From: CAYMZZ01 sp046297935
GTDB taxonomy: Bacteria; Bacteroidota; Bacteroidia; Chitinophagales; Chitinophagaceae
Assembly (NCBI GenBank): GCA_046297935.1
Contig: JBKBHA010000003.1
Coordinates: 372,001 to 436,000 of the forward strand
Length of the DNA stretch: 64,000 nucleotides
Direction of reading: 5' to 3'
The notes beneath the pieces were generated by a model. The model searched no databases. It worked only from the letters and a program-made list of their open reading frames with translations, and was not told the origin of the DNA. This document shows, piece by piece, positions 33,697 to 43,226 of the stretch. The first letter of the stretch is position 1; each line of letters opens with the position of its first letter. The translations under genes were made by a program, and so were the position numbers.

Positions 33697-36579
33697 TTAA
33701 TCTACTCTCATTCGTTCCATACTTCGGTTCATGCCACGGTTCATGCCGGGAGGACCAGGCATGGCCTGCATGTTACGACCGCCCATTCTATTGAGGTTGA
33801 AAAGAAAGCTAAGCATAAAATAACGCTTCAATACAATGCTTCTGGTATCCTGCACATAGTTATCGGTCGCTGTTCGGGCAATACTCTGATTCTGGTTGAG
33901 TATATCATTTACAGATAACCGGATTTCACCATTCTTTGCTTTGAAAACCTGTTTGCTTAAGCTGGCATTCCAAAGCGGTATCGACTGGTTAAACCCTTCG
34001 GCTCGGCCCGTGTTGATAAGATAACTGAAGTCTGTTGAAAGTATAAAGTTCTTCGGGAAATTGTAGGAAAAATCGGCAGAATACGTCTGCGTCCAGTAAT
34101 CTTCGTTCAACTGGGAGTTGACAGTATAACTCACGTCGTTATAAGCCAGGTTGGCACGAAGACCCAGATCGAATTTTTCCTTGTTGAGGTTTACGCCCAG
34201 ACCTTGCGAAATGGAGAGCGTTTTTGTAAAATTCTTGATGCTGCGAACCATGCTCACATCGCGCGTATAGCTGCTATTGTTGGTAAAGTTCAGACTAGAC
34301 CCTTTCCATTTTGGATTTTTGAATGGAAGCCCCAGTGTAAAAAATGAATTGGCGCGATAATAGCCGTTAAGGTTAGTGTATTCTGTAATCTGTACCGGAC
34401 CGTTTACTGTGATGTTATTTACAATCTTGTTCTGAGTGGTACTAAAACTCAGGTTAGCGGCAATCAGGCGGAATGTCAGAATATTAAATGAGTTATAACC
34501 GATATTAAAGTTGTGATTAAACTCCTGCTTCAGGTTCGGATTACCTATCACGATATTCAGGGTATCGGTGGCATCGGGTACATTCTGTAACTGATTAATG
34601 CTTGGCTGGCTCGTGCGACCGTTGTAGCGGAATCGTAGGTTTTTGCTACGTGCAGGGGTGAAGTTGAAATTCGCTGTCGGGAAAAAGTTCGTATACGACT
34701 GGCGGGTGAGTGAGTCGCGGCCAGTGGCAGCCTGGTAACTTTGACTTTCGAGCGTAGACTCCTGAACAGCGAGTCCAAACTGGTAATTGTACTTTGGCTT
34801 TTGTACTCTGAAGTTCAGGCCCGCGCGGTGTGCTTCAAACAGGTTTTCAAATCGGTTAGTGAGCAACAGGTTTGGCGTTTCGTATTTGTCAGTCGATGGA
34901 TCATAATTGAACGCTTCGCGGTTAGATGTGCTTTTGTTTCGGGTGTAGGCATAGTTTATTTCCAGTAACTTATTCAAACCAAAGGGTTCTGTATAGGAAG
35001 CACTAATTACATTGTTATTAGTCGTTGTCTTTTGTTCATTGGTCTGATTCTGATTTACTGTATTATAAATGGTGCCATCGTCGAGGTAAAAATCATTGTT
35101 TGAATACGTGAGGCCATTGCTGTTGCTATTACCAAACGTATTGTTCCAGCCCAGCGTGACAGTACGGCCGGTTTTCTTAAACTTGTGGCGATACAAGAGG
35201 TTGTTTGACCAGTTATATCCGTCTCTTTCGTTCTGATTATTAGAACGGGCTGTTACCGAAAGGAATTCTTTACCGGGAATTTGCGAAAAGTTGTAGGAAC
35301 TATCGTCGCTTAGACTTTCGGAATGTTGAAGTGTAAGTGAAGGTGTGTAAAGTATCGAGTTCATTGAATCGATCTGATACTCAAGGCGAACATTAAAGCG
35401 GTGGTTCATGTTCTGGTTATCAGACATGGTCCGGCGGTTCATGGTCACTATCGAATCGGCATAGGTAGTTCGACGCAGGATATTCTGTTCCTGTCGGGTA
35501 TTGGAATTAGAAAGGAAATAGCTGCCTGTAATCTTGAATTTACTACCCCACTGGTCAGAATAGTTGAGGCCGGCCGATAGTGACCTGATAAGTCCGGTAC
35601 TGCCGCCTCCTGATGAGCCTCCAAACATACTTGCCATACCGCCACGTACCTGCATTCCCCCCATCATTTCGCGGCCGCCACCACCACCAAACCCGCTGAA
35701 GCCTCCCATCGAACTTATGACATCCGAAAACGAAAAACCCTGTTTATTGATATTATTCGCATTGAACAGTAGCGAAATTCTCCGGTTGCCGGCGAAGCGG
35801 TTGATGCTTAAATTTCCTTCGTAGCGGTTGTTATCGCCATAGGCTGCCAGTGCCCGACCGAAATAGCCCTGGTTTCGATCTTTTTTTAGTTTGATATTGA
35901 TGGTCTTTGTTCGATTGCCATCGTCCATTTGCGTAAACTTGGCCTGATCGCTCATATCATCAAATACCTGTACACTTTCCACCATATCGGCAGTCAGGTT
36001 TTTGGTAGCCAGTTTAGGATCGTTTCCGAAAAACTCCTTTCCATCAACCAGCACCCGTTGTACCTGCTCACCCTGCGACTTCACATTGCCTTCCTTGTCC
36101 ACTTCCATGCCTGGCAATTTTTTGATTAGATCTTCTACGGTAGCGTTGGGCTGAGTTCTAAATCCACTGGCGTTGAATTGTATAGTATCGTTTTTAACTA
36201 CAATGGGCGCTTCGCTGGTGATCACCACTTCACCTAGAGTCTGGTAATTTTTGGCAGGAAAAATAGTCCCCAGATTCACTTGCTTAACGTCGGCCGTAAT
36301 GGCTACTGATTTCCGTACTTCGTTGATTTCGCGGTGCGAAATAATAAGGCGGTAATTGGCGGCGGCCAGGTTTCGAAATTCAAAAACTCCCTCTTTATTG
36401 GTTAGAGTAAACGTAACCATGGAGGAATCGGCAGCCAGCAAAAGGGATACCGTGGCATCAACAATAGATTGATTGGTAGTAGAATCTACCAGTTTTCCTT
36501 TAATGCTGCCATCAGCTTTTTGAGCATGGGCGTAGTGCGTAAAAAGGATAAGGCTGAAAAGGACATACAACTTTCTCAT
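33697..36579 (-). CDS. TonB-receptor-like outer-membrane beta-barrel protein (paralogue 3)
   Basis: 960 residues: signal peptide ending AHAQ, carboxypeptidase-regulatory-like domain (about 24-105), plug-like region (VDGKEFFGNDPKLATKNLTA, VQVFDDMSDQAKFTQMDDGN), barrel from about residue 250. A Gly/Met-rich loop lies near residues 290-330. The barrel ends YFMLSFLFNL and is followed by a ~30-residue Met/Gly/Pro/Arg tail (GPPGMNRGMNRSMERMRVD). It resembles the receptor at 29762 most closely. No partner lipoprotein of the SusD type is nearby. Substrate unknown. Confidence 0.88.
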   Translation of the reverse strand: MRKLYVLFSLILFTHYAHAQKADGSIKGKLVDSTTNQSIVDATVSLLLAADSSMVTFTLTNKEGVFEFRNLAAANYRLIISHREINEVRKSVAITADVKQVNLGTIFPAKNYQTLGEVVITSEAPIVVKNDTIQFNASGFRTQPNATVEDLIKKLPGMEVDKEGNVKSQGEQVQRVLVDGKEFFGNDPKLATKNLTADMVESVQVFDDMSDQAKFTQMDDGNRTKTINIKLKKDRNQGYFGRALAAYGDNNRYEGNLSINRFAGNRRISLLFNANNINKQGFSFSDVISSMGGFSGFGGGGGREMMGGMQVRGGMASMFGGSSGGGSTGLIRSLSAGLNYSDQWGSKFKITGSYFLSNSNTRQEQNILRRTTYADSIVTMNRRTMSDNQNMNHRFNVRLEYQIDSMNSILYTPSLTLQHSESLSDDSSYNFSQIPGKEFLSVTARSNNQNERDGYNWSNNLLYRHKFKKTGRTVTLGWNNTFGNSNSNGLTYSNNDFYLDDGTIYNTVNQNQTNEQKTTTNNNVISASYTEPFGLNKLLEINYAYTRNKSTSNREAFNYDPSTDKYETPNLLLTNRFENLFEAHRAGLNFRVQKPKYNYQFGLAVQESTLESQSYQAATGRDSLTRQSYTNFFPTANFNFTPARSKNLRFRYNGRTSQPSINQLQNVPDATDTLNIVIGNPNLKQEFNHNFNIGYNSFNILTFRLIAANLSFSTTQNKIVNNITVNGPVQITEYTNLNGYYRANSFFTLGLPFKNPKWKGSSLNFTNNSSYTRDVSMVRSIKNFTKTLSISQGLGVNLNKEKFDLGLRANLAYNDVSYTVNSQLNEDYWTQTYSADFSYNFPKNFILSTDFSYLINTGRAEGFNQSIPLWNASLSKQVFKAKNGEIRLSVNDILNQNQSIARTATDNYVQDTRSIVLKRYFMLSFLFNLNRMGGRNMQAMPGPPGMNRGMNRSMERMRVD

Positions 36580-36706
36580 ATAATCAGTGACTTGACCATA
36601 TTAGACGCAGTCGCTATACTTTCCTTGCGGCTGTCTTCGCCAAACATCGGTCTATCCGGATGAACTGGCGGAATGTGTCGACGAACCGTAAGAGCGATTA
36701 GACGAT

Positions 36707-39700
36707 CTAGCTGAAGAGGTATTCTACGTCTTCTCGAGTCAGGCTCTTCACGAAGCTCGTATCGTCGGCAATCAGGTCTTTGGCCAGCGCCCTTTTCTTT
36801 TCCTGTAGCTGCAGGATCTTGTCTTCAATGGTATCCTTACAGATCATACGGTAGGCAAAAATATTTTTCGTCTGCCCGATCCGGTGAGTCCGGTCAATAG
36901 CCTGTTGCTCAACCGCCGGGTTCCACCAGGGATCTACAATATAGACATAGTCAGCAGCCGTAAGGTTAAGACCCACACCACCTGCTTTCAGCGAGATAAG
37001 GAATACCCGAACGGAATCATCATTTTGAAAACGTTGAATGGCTTTTTCACGGTCTGGTGCTGTGGTGCTGCCATCGAAGTATTCATATTTCACTCCCAGC
37101 TCATCGAGCTTTGTTTTTATAAGTGCCAGCATGCCCAGGAACTGTGAAAATATCAGCGCTTTGTGATTGCTGATATTTTCCGTGAGTTCACGACCTATTT
37201 CCTCCAATTTGATCGAATGATTTTCAAATTTTTCTTCTTCGTTGAGAATGGCGGGAGAATCGCATATCTGACGAAGTTTCATTAAACCCTGAAGAATGGT
37301 GAGCTGCGAACGCTGAATACCCTGTTCCTGAATGGTGCCGAGGATTTTATCTCTGAAGTCGTTCCGGTAGGCATCATAAATCTTCCGTTGTTCATCTTCC
37401 ATTTCACACCAGAGAATCATTTCCTGCTTTTCCGGCAGATCCCGGGCCACCTGTTCTTTAGTTCGCCTCAGAATGAATGGGTAGAGAATTTTTCGCAAAT
37501 GCTCTTTCCGATCCTGTTCCCCGAATTTATCGATGGGTATGGCAAATTCCTGTCGGAAAAATTCCATGGTACCCAGCATGCCGGGGTTCAGGAAGTGCAT
37601 TTGTGCAAAGATGTCGAAGGTATTATTTTGAAGTGGCGTACCGCTCATGCAAAGGCGATGGCTGGCATTGAGCAGGCAGGCTGCCTTCGTTACTTTGCTG
37701 GAGGGATTTTTTATCGCCTGACTTTCATCCAGCACCACATAGTCGAACTGAACGCTCATCAGCAGCTTGATATCGCTTCGAAGCGTGCCATAGGTGGTAA
37801 TTGTTACGTCATGATCCAGTATTTCCTCGCGCTGACGAGTGCGCGTTGCGCCGTGGTGAATGCGGTACGTTAACTTAGGTGTAAACTTCCGGATTTCACT
37901 TTCCCAGTTGTAAATAAGCGTAGTAGGACAAACTACCAGTGCTTTAATGCGTCCGTTCTGCGAACGTACGTGCTCAAGAAAGGAAAGTGCTTGTACCGTT
38001 TTACCCAGACCCATATCGTCCGCCAGTATACCACCCCACTTGATTTCTCGCAGGTAATTGAGCCACTGAAATCCCGCCGTCTGATATGGGCGCAGAATTG
38101 GCTGCAAGTGTGCTGGCGGATCTACTTCCTGAATCTTATTGAACTGACGCAGGTTTTCATACTTTTCTTCCAGCTTCACCACCAGTTCCTCTTCATCACG
38201 GTTTTCATACAATTCATCAACAACGCTTAGATGGTAGCGGGACAGTTTAAGGTTATTTGAGTTGCCTTCGCCAACCCGAAACAGGAGTGAATATTTTTTT
38301 AACCATTCTTCCGGCAAAATGCCAAGTGTACCATCGTTCAGCTGTACAAATTGTTGTTTGTTTGCCAGTGCTCGTTTCACTTCGGCCACCGTCACTTTCT
38401 GGTCGCCGAATACAATATCCACCTTTGCATCAAACCAATCAGTATTGCTACTGATAAAGATTTTCGTTTGCGGCTTGGCTGTATTGAAGCGGAAATTTTT
38501 CAAGGCTTCAAATCCGAATACCGGCGTTTTCATATCACGCATGGCATCCACAAACAGAAAAAACCAGTTGTTTTTTAAGACATCAGTTCCTTTCAATGCC
38601 AGGGATCCGTTGTCTTCATTTACAATAAAGTTGGAATGAAGTGCTTTTAGTTTTTCGATGAATGAATTCTCTGCCTGGCGGTTTCTATGCACCACCAGTA
38701 TCTTTTCCTGTCGCGGCACAATAATCTCGTCGCGATCGCGGGTTTTTGTTTCGTAGCCTTTGTATGAAAAAGACGGTTGAAATACGAGATAATCGCCTTT
38801 TTCTACCAGGAATAGCTTTACCTCCGGGTCACCATCTTTGACTTCGTCGATCAGTTGCCGATCAAAGTCGACTTTATACTCTCTCGTGAGCGGTATGATG
38901 AATTCCTGAAGGGTTTTGTCCCAATTATCAGCCGGTACTTCGAAATAACCATCCGGAAGAAATTTTTCGGCCAGATGAATCATTTCCGGATTGGTCCAGC
39001 AATAGATCCGGTCGTTGTACAGGTAAAACAGCGGTGAAGCGGTTTCATTTTCCTCCATGCCCCTTTCGATGCTGCCCATTTGAATCTGAAGGGAAATCTT
39101 GTATTTCCCGTTTTTACGCACCACAAAATGGGGTACTGCATCTTCATTCCCTGCCTGTACTGGTTCCAGATTGGCAGTTTTAAAAGTCTTTCCCTTTGGT
39201 AGCAGATAGATCAAAGGCTGATCTTCCCTTCCGGTGAACAATTGTCGGAGTCGGGGAAAAAGGTACTCGGCAATCAGTTCACGAGTTTCTCCGGGCAGGT
39301 CTTCGCCTTCCTGGTGAATAATATTTTCCCAAATGCCCGAGAAGGGTGAATTGCGGCTTACAAATTTGTTGATTTCGGTATCCTGCAGTTTTCTGAGTAG
39401 TGCGAGTACTTCTTTATCTGCTTCGGGTAGTTTTTCAGTTTCTATGTAGCGACTGATATCTGCTTTTTCTGCTTTTCCTGCGAAGCCATTATTTTCTTCA
39501 TTGGGTTCGCCCAATATGGCGTCGATCGTAAAAAACGGATAGCTGACTTTATTCAGGTTGATAACGGCCGCAAGTCGTTGGGAAGGGCGTGGTTCTTTTT
39601 CTATTTCCACCACTTCCGTTTCGACCGGTTTTTCACGTACTGCCGGTGCTGCGACTGGCCGGTTGGGATTAGCCAGCGGTGTAACCCGTTTGATGCTGCT

Positions 39701-40477
39701 GTCGAGCACGCGCAGATAGGGCTTTCCATCTTTGTAGGCAAATTCAAACTTACCTTTCAAATCATCTTGCAGCGAATAGCCGTAAGCTTCCAGGAGCTTG
39801 TTTTTTTCTTTATCCCAGTTGCGAATGCTATCAAAATAATTCGCTCCGTAGGCGTTTAGCAGTTGAAGAAAGACGATCACTTTTGGAAGGCATAGCGGAT
39901 GATCAGGATCGTGATAGTCGCAACTGGTATCAAAATTTCGTTCTTCGTTCTTTCGGATCAGAACCGGATATTCTTCTCCATCGATCGTGACCGAGGCTTT
40001 TACCACTTCATTTTCTGCCTGTTCAATGCTTGCCTTTTGTGTCCGCAAATATTTTTCAGCGTCCGCAAATACGGTCGGCGAAGAAAGCAGCCGGAGTGTT
40101 TTAAGATCGATTGTTTTCATTTTTGCCACTGTGTGGCGCTGATCGTATTCCACCTCATCGTTCTGGAGGTGACCCCGATCGATCATTTCCTGTAATTGGA
40201 ATAGCGAGGCCGTTTCGTGACGGCAGATATCACCGATATTATATGGGCAACTGCATCGAAGAGAGAGGCCCTTTGGGTCCTTAAATTTTTGAATATATAC
40301 CCGATAAAAAGTCGAGTAACTATCGTCTTTAACCCGGAAAACGGCAGAGCCGAACAGATCATCATATTCCACCAGTTCCACGAATCCGATTGCGTGTATC
40401 TTTTTGCCACGGCGGATTACTTCGTCAGTTCCATGGGTATAAACGTATTTGAGCAGGTGCGGTAAAGCCATATTCAA
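36707..40477 (-). CDS. SWIM-domain SNF2-family helicase
   Basis: 1256 residues (ATG choices MNMALPHL or MALPHL). The N-terminal SWIM zinc finger is LRCSCPYNIGDICRHETASL (CxC then CxH). A long middle region (about 130-800) of unclear fold follows. The SNF2 ATPase occupies about 810-1256: LADDMGLGKTVQALSFL (Walker A), VLDESQAIKN, MSGTPLQNN, LKAGGVGLNLTAADYVY and DRTHRIGQT. Such bacterial SNF2 proteins translocate on duplex DNA and relate to HepA/RapA; their exact role is unclear. The gene appears monocistronic. Confidence 0.93.
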   Translation of the reverse strand: MNMALPHLLKYVYTHGTDEVIRRGKKIHAIGFVELVEYDDLFGSAVFRVKDDSYSTFYRVYIQKFKDPKGLSLRCSCPYNIGDICRHETASLFQLQEMIDRGHLQNDEVEYDQRHTVAKMKTIDLKTLRLLSSPTVFADAEKYLRTQKASIEQAENEVVKASVTIDGEEYPVLIRKNEERNFDTSCDYHDPDHPLCLPKVIVFLQLLNAYGANYFDSIRNWDKEKNKLLEAYGYSLQDDLKGKFEFAYKDGKPYLRVLDSSIKRVTPLANPNRPVAAPAVREKPVETEVVEIEKEPRPSQRLAAVINLNKVSYPFFTIDAILGEPNEENNGFAGKAEKADISRYIETEKLPEADKEVLALLRKLQDTEINKFVSRNSPFSGIWENIIHQEGEDLPGETRELIAEYLFPRLRQLFTGREDQPLIYLLPKGKTFKTANLEPVQAGNEDAVPHFVVRKNGKYKISLQIQMGSIERGMEENETASPLFYLYNDRIYCWTNPEMIHLAEKFLPDGYFEVPADNWDKTLQEFIIPLTREYKVDFDRQLIDEVKDGDPEVKLFLVEKGDYLVFQPSFSYKGYETKTRDRDEIIVPRQEKILVVHRNRQAENSFIEKLKALHSNFIVNEDNGSLALKGTDVLKNNWFFLFVDAMRDMKTPVFGFEALKNFRFNTAKPQTKIFISSNTDWFDAKVDIVFGDQKVTVAEVKRALANKQQFVQLNDGTLGILPEEWLKKYSLLFRVGEGNSNNLKLSRYHLSVVDELYENRDEEELVVKLEEKYENLRQFNKIQEVDPPAHLQPILRPYQTAGFQWLNYLREIKWGGILADDMGLGKTVQALSFLEHVRSQNGRIKALVVCPTTLIYNWESEIRKFTPKLTYRIHHGATRTRQREEILDHDVTITTYGTLRSDIKLLMSVQFDYVVLDESQAIKNPSSKVTKAACLLNASHRLCMSGTPLQNNTFDIFAQMHFLNPGMLGTMEFFRQEFAIPIDKFGEQDRKEHLRKILYPFILRRTKEQVARDLPEKQEMILWCEMEDEQRKIYDAYRNDFRDKILGTIQEQGIQRSQLTILQGLMKLRQICDSPAILNEEEKFENHSIKLEEIGRELTENISNHKALIFSQFLGMLALIKTKLDELGVKYEYFDGSTTAPDREKAIQRFQNDDSVRVFLISLKAGGVGLNLTAADYVYIVDPWWNPAVEQQAIDRTHRIGQTKNIFAYRMICKDTIEDKILQLQEKKRALAKDLIADDTSFVKSLTREDVEYLFS

Positions 40478-40757
40478 TTTTACTATTCACAATTCGCCGA
40501 AGCAGAAGTCAGAAACCTTCCTCCCGGCCACCCCGATCTAACCGGGGCAATCGGCAAATCTAAAGGAATCAGACGCGGATTTCCTCGAAAAGGATGAAGT
40601 AATTCGCAATTTTTTTATTGTGATTCTTCCCTCCCGAAAATTTCGTATCTTGTAAGGTTTGGCCAGCCTATTTCTTTGAAAATGGCCAATTATGGTGTAG
40701 CTACTGTTGTTGTTGTTTGCGGCATTAAATTGGCAGGCTTTCAATGATTCCTTTTTC

Positions 40758-41483
40758 TTAAACCGCAATTAGTTTACCGTCTTTATATTCCGGCAATACG
40801 TTTGCGATGTCTGTGGTAAGACAGAATCGGATATCGTCTATCAGACCGAAACGTTCCACCAGTCGATGGTAGTGTGTGAGTTTGGGAGCGTACTCCATGA
40901 GGTTGTTCTTATTCTTGTTGAACATTTGTTCTGCCATCAGCGAACTGTCACAATGAATGGTAAAGTGTTTTTTGATTCGGCTGATCACAGCTCCTGCAAA
41001 CAGTGTGTCTTCCAGATTAAAGCGATCTTTCCATCCTGCACAACCGAGGATTACATTTTTATTTTTTGCGACCAGGTAATCTGCCACAGCGCTAAGGTTA
41101 GGAAAGGAGCCTGAGATAATTGTTTCCGCCCCGCGTTCCAGTGCCATGTGGAGAAGTCTTGTGCCATTGGTAGTGGTTAGCACCAGTGTTTTGTTTTCGA
41201 TGAATTCCCGGCTGTACTCCAGTGGGGAATTTCCATGTTCGAGTCCGTCAGCGATTTTGCCATCGCGTTCGCCAGCTGCGATACCGTCGATGCTTCTGCT
41301 GATTTCGATAGCTTTTGGTACTGAGTCAACCGGTATCACGCATTTTGCCCCGTTATGGAGCGCTGATGCGATTGTGCTGGTTGCTCTAAAGACGTCGATA
41401 ATAACCACCACGCTATTGCTAAGGTCGTACAGGTGTAGCAGGGCAGGCGAGAGGGATGTATGCAGACTTGGTTTGTTACTCAT
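40758..41483 (-). CDS. comB: 2-phosphosulfolactate phosphatase family protein (ComB)
   Basis: 241 residues matching the ComB family in full: VVIIDVFRATSTIASALHNG near the N-terminus, then GERDGKIADGLEHGNSP, LVLTTTNGTRLL and a C-terminal DIRFCLTTDIANVLPEY. ComB hydrolyses 2-phosphosulfolactate to sulfolactate; in methanogens this feeds coenzyme M synthesis, while in bacteria the role is in sulfonate metabolism or unknown. No other sulfolactate gene is nearby. The gene has a good -7 element 11 bases upstream. Confidence 0.93.
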   Translation of the reverse strand: MSNKPSLHTSLSPALLHLYDLSNSVVVIIDVFRATSTIASALHNGAKCVIPVDSVPKAIEISRSIDGIAAGERDGKIADGLEHGNSPLEYSREFIENKTLVLTTTNGTRLLHMALERGAETIISGSFPNLSAVADYLVAKNKNVILGCAGWKDRFNLEDTLFAGAVISRIKKHFTIHCDSSLMAEQMFNKNKNNLMEYAPKLTHYHRLVERFGLIDDIRFCLTTDIANVLPEYKDGKLIAV

Positions 41484-41494
41484 ATTCGGGGCCG

Positions 41495-41502
41495 CAAAAA
41501 TA
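41495..41502 (-). promoter_or_regulatory. -7 promoter element of comB
   Basis: TATTTTTG on the minus strand matches TAnnTTTG and ends 11 bases before the comB ATG. A matching -33 box is not evident. Confidence 0.5.
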
Positions 41503-41660
41503 GCGAATCTGGCTCTTATCCCTTCCCAGGTTCGTGGGTGGTTGATCTATTTCCGGGATGAATCTGTCCTTTGAGGGGTTGAGATTTGCTTTTATTCTGG
41601 TAGCGTTGAAGTTGTTGGAGCGGTTAGTTCGAGAGCCGCTAAGCCTTGTTCCGAAAGGTG

Positions 41661-42481
41661 CGTCGGTCGGACCGGTCTTCCGACCGGGGTGTTGGTTGGG
41701 TAGGTTGTGAACACGGCTTGTTTAAAAGGTCCTCACCTTGACCCCGTCGGACCGGCGGTCGGATGGGTCTTCCGACCGGGGTGGAAGTTGTGGCAAGTTT
41801 TGAAAAGCTCTAATGGAAAAAGGCTACCGCGCTGAGCGGTCGGATGGGTCTTCCGACCGAGGAAGAAAGTTGTGGTAAGCTATGCGGCAAGGCGTCTTCA
41901 CGCCGCCTCCGTCGGACCGGCGGTCGGATGGGTCTTCCGACCGAGGAAGAAAGTTGTGGTAAGCTATGCGGCAAGGCGTCTTCACGCCGCCTCCGTCGGA
42001 CCGGCGGTCGGACGGGTCCTCCGACCGGGGTGGAAGTTGTGGCAAGTTTTGAAAAGCTCTTACGGAAAAGGCTACCGCGCTGACGCGGTCGGACCGGCGG
42101 TCGGATGGGTCCTCCGACCGGGGTGGTTGTGGGAGGTTGCGGTAACGGCTGACGGACAAAGTCCCCAAAACGCTACCCCGTCGGACCGGTGGTCGGATGG
42201 GTCCTCCGACCGGGGTGGTTGTGGGAGGTTGCAGCAGCGGATGACACGGGAGGTTTTCAAACCGCGACGGCGGTCGGACGGGTCTTCCGACCGAGGTGGC
42301 AGGTTGGGGCAAGTTGTAGAAACCGCTAACACAAGAGGGCAACTCCCCGCCTCCGTCGGACCGGCGGTCGGACGGGTCTTCCGACCGAGGTGGAAGGTTG
42401 GGGCAAGTTGTAGAAAACGCTAACACAAGAGGGCAACTCCCCGCCTCCGTCGGACCGGCGGTCGGACGGGTCTTCCGACCG
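41661..42481. repeat. GC-rich array of ten interspersed hairpin repeats
   Basis: Each full copy is ~33 bases: GTCGGACCGGC followed by the hairpin CGGTCGGA-[C/T]GGGTC[C/T]-TCCGACCG. Cores lie at 41664-41686 (divergent), 41746-41778, 41836-41859 (5'-truncated), 41911-41943, 41995-42027, 42088-42120, 42180-42212, 42266-42293 (truncated), 42355-42387 and 42449-42481. Most copies are 81-94 bases apart. The intervening 50-60 bases are themselves related; two pairs are near-identical (after the second/third full copies, and around the last two). Base composition is far more GC-rich than the flanks. The 1.2 kb gap (41484-42681) holds no credible gene. Confidence 0.93.
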
Positions 42482-42681
42482 AGGTGGCAGGTTGTGGCAG
42501 GTCAGTGATTTTCCAGAAAAATCTTTTAAAGCCACCAAAAGTTCCGCCTCAACACCAATATCTGGTCTCGGCTAAAAAATGCGAAAATGGCCCAAAATGG
42601 ACCGGAATTTGATAAAATATGCCTTAAAATATCGGAAAAAGAGGCAAATCCCGACTCTGCGAAAAATTGAAAATTTATGAA

Positions 42682-43161
42682 CTATTGCCGCTGAAGAAGG
42701 GCGCGCCACTTATCGGTTTCAGCAAATTCCTTCAACACCAGATTTCGTTGCTCCAATAAGCGCTTCATGTATCGGGTAAGATAAACCCTATTAAAAAGGC
42801 GACCAAAACTGCCATAAGGTGCTTCGAAATGCAGAAGATCAATCATTATTGTCCCATTGTCGCAGGGCTTGAAATGATGCTCGTGACGAAAACTGCGAAA
42901 GTCGCCCTCAATCTGCTCATCTACAAACATAACCGCCTTCTTCATCTCTGTTATCTTGGACCGAAACAACCGACGCTTAAACAAATGCCGGCCCTTCCAG
43001 GTAACGGTTTCGTCTTTGTCTATCAAACCAAAACGAACGCCCGACACCGCTTCCTCCTGATGACGGCTCATGGATTCCTTATGTAATTCTATGCTGCGGG
43101 ATAAGTCAAAAACTCGCTCAGTCGGAGCGGCTATAAAAGTGGTTAGGTGTATGGTGGGCAT
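42682..43161 (-). CDS. SRPBCC-family protein
   Basis: From MPTIHLTTFIAAPTERVFDL the protein is 159 residues (an ATG four codons upstream is possible). It is one START/SRPBCC domain: first strand and helix as above, HKESMSRHQEEAVSG, the middle TWKGRHLFKRRLFRSKITEM, DGDFRSFRHEHHF-like strand, and a C-terminal helix YLTRYMKRLLEQRNLVLKEF. Similar proteins are labelled 'cell division inhibitor' or SRPBCC, without proven function. It ends next to the hairpin array. Confidence 0.85.
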   Translation of the reverse strand: MPTIHLTTFIAAPTERVFDLSRSIELHKESMSRHQEEAVSGVRFGLIDKDETVTWKGRHLFKRRLFRSKITEMKKAVMFVDEQIEGDFRSFRHEHHFKPCDNGTIMIDLLHFEAPYGSFGRLFNRVYLTRYMKRLLEQRNLVLKEFAETDKWRALLQRQ

Positions 43162-43226
43162 TGCCTGCTGCAAGCTTTAGTCAGTTTGTGTATCCCCTCC
43201 CAGCAAAAATCTGACCATTTCCGATC

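Noticed and set aside
40538..40768. Minus-strand 76-residue frame and a 21-residue plus-strand frame (40683-40748)
   Set aside because: Neither has a convincing promoter, conserved composition or family. The 280-base gap probably holds only the SNF2 upstream region and weak hairpins.
41824..42426. A 200-residue frame through the hairpin array (repeated SEDPSDRRSDGG peptides)
   Set aside because: It is the translation of a DNA repeat. Both strands have similar long frames there, and repeat units are broken by truncations, so there is no sign of selection for protein.
41661..42481. CRISPR array
   Set aside because: The repeats vary in length, contain their own strong hairpin, and the spacers are related or duplicated. 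No cas gene is present.
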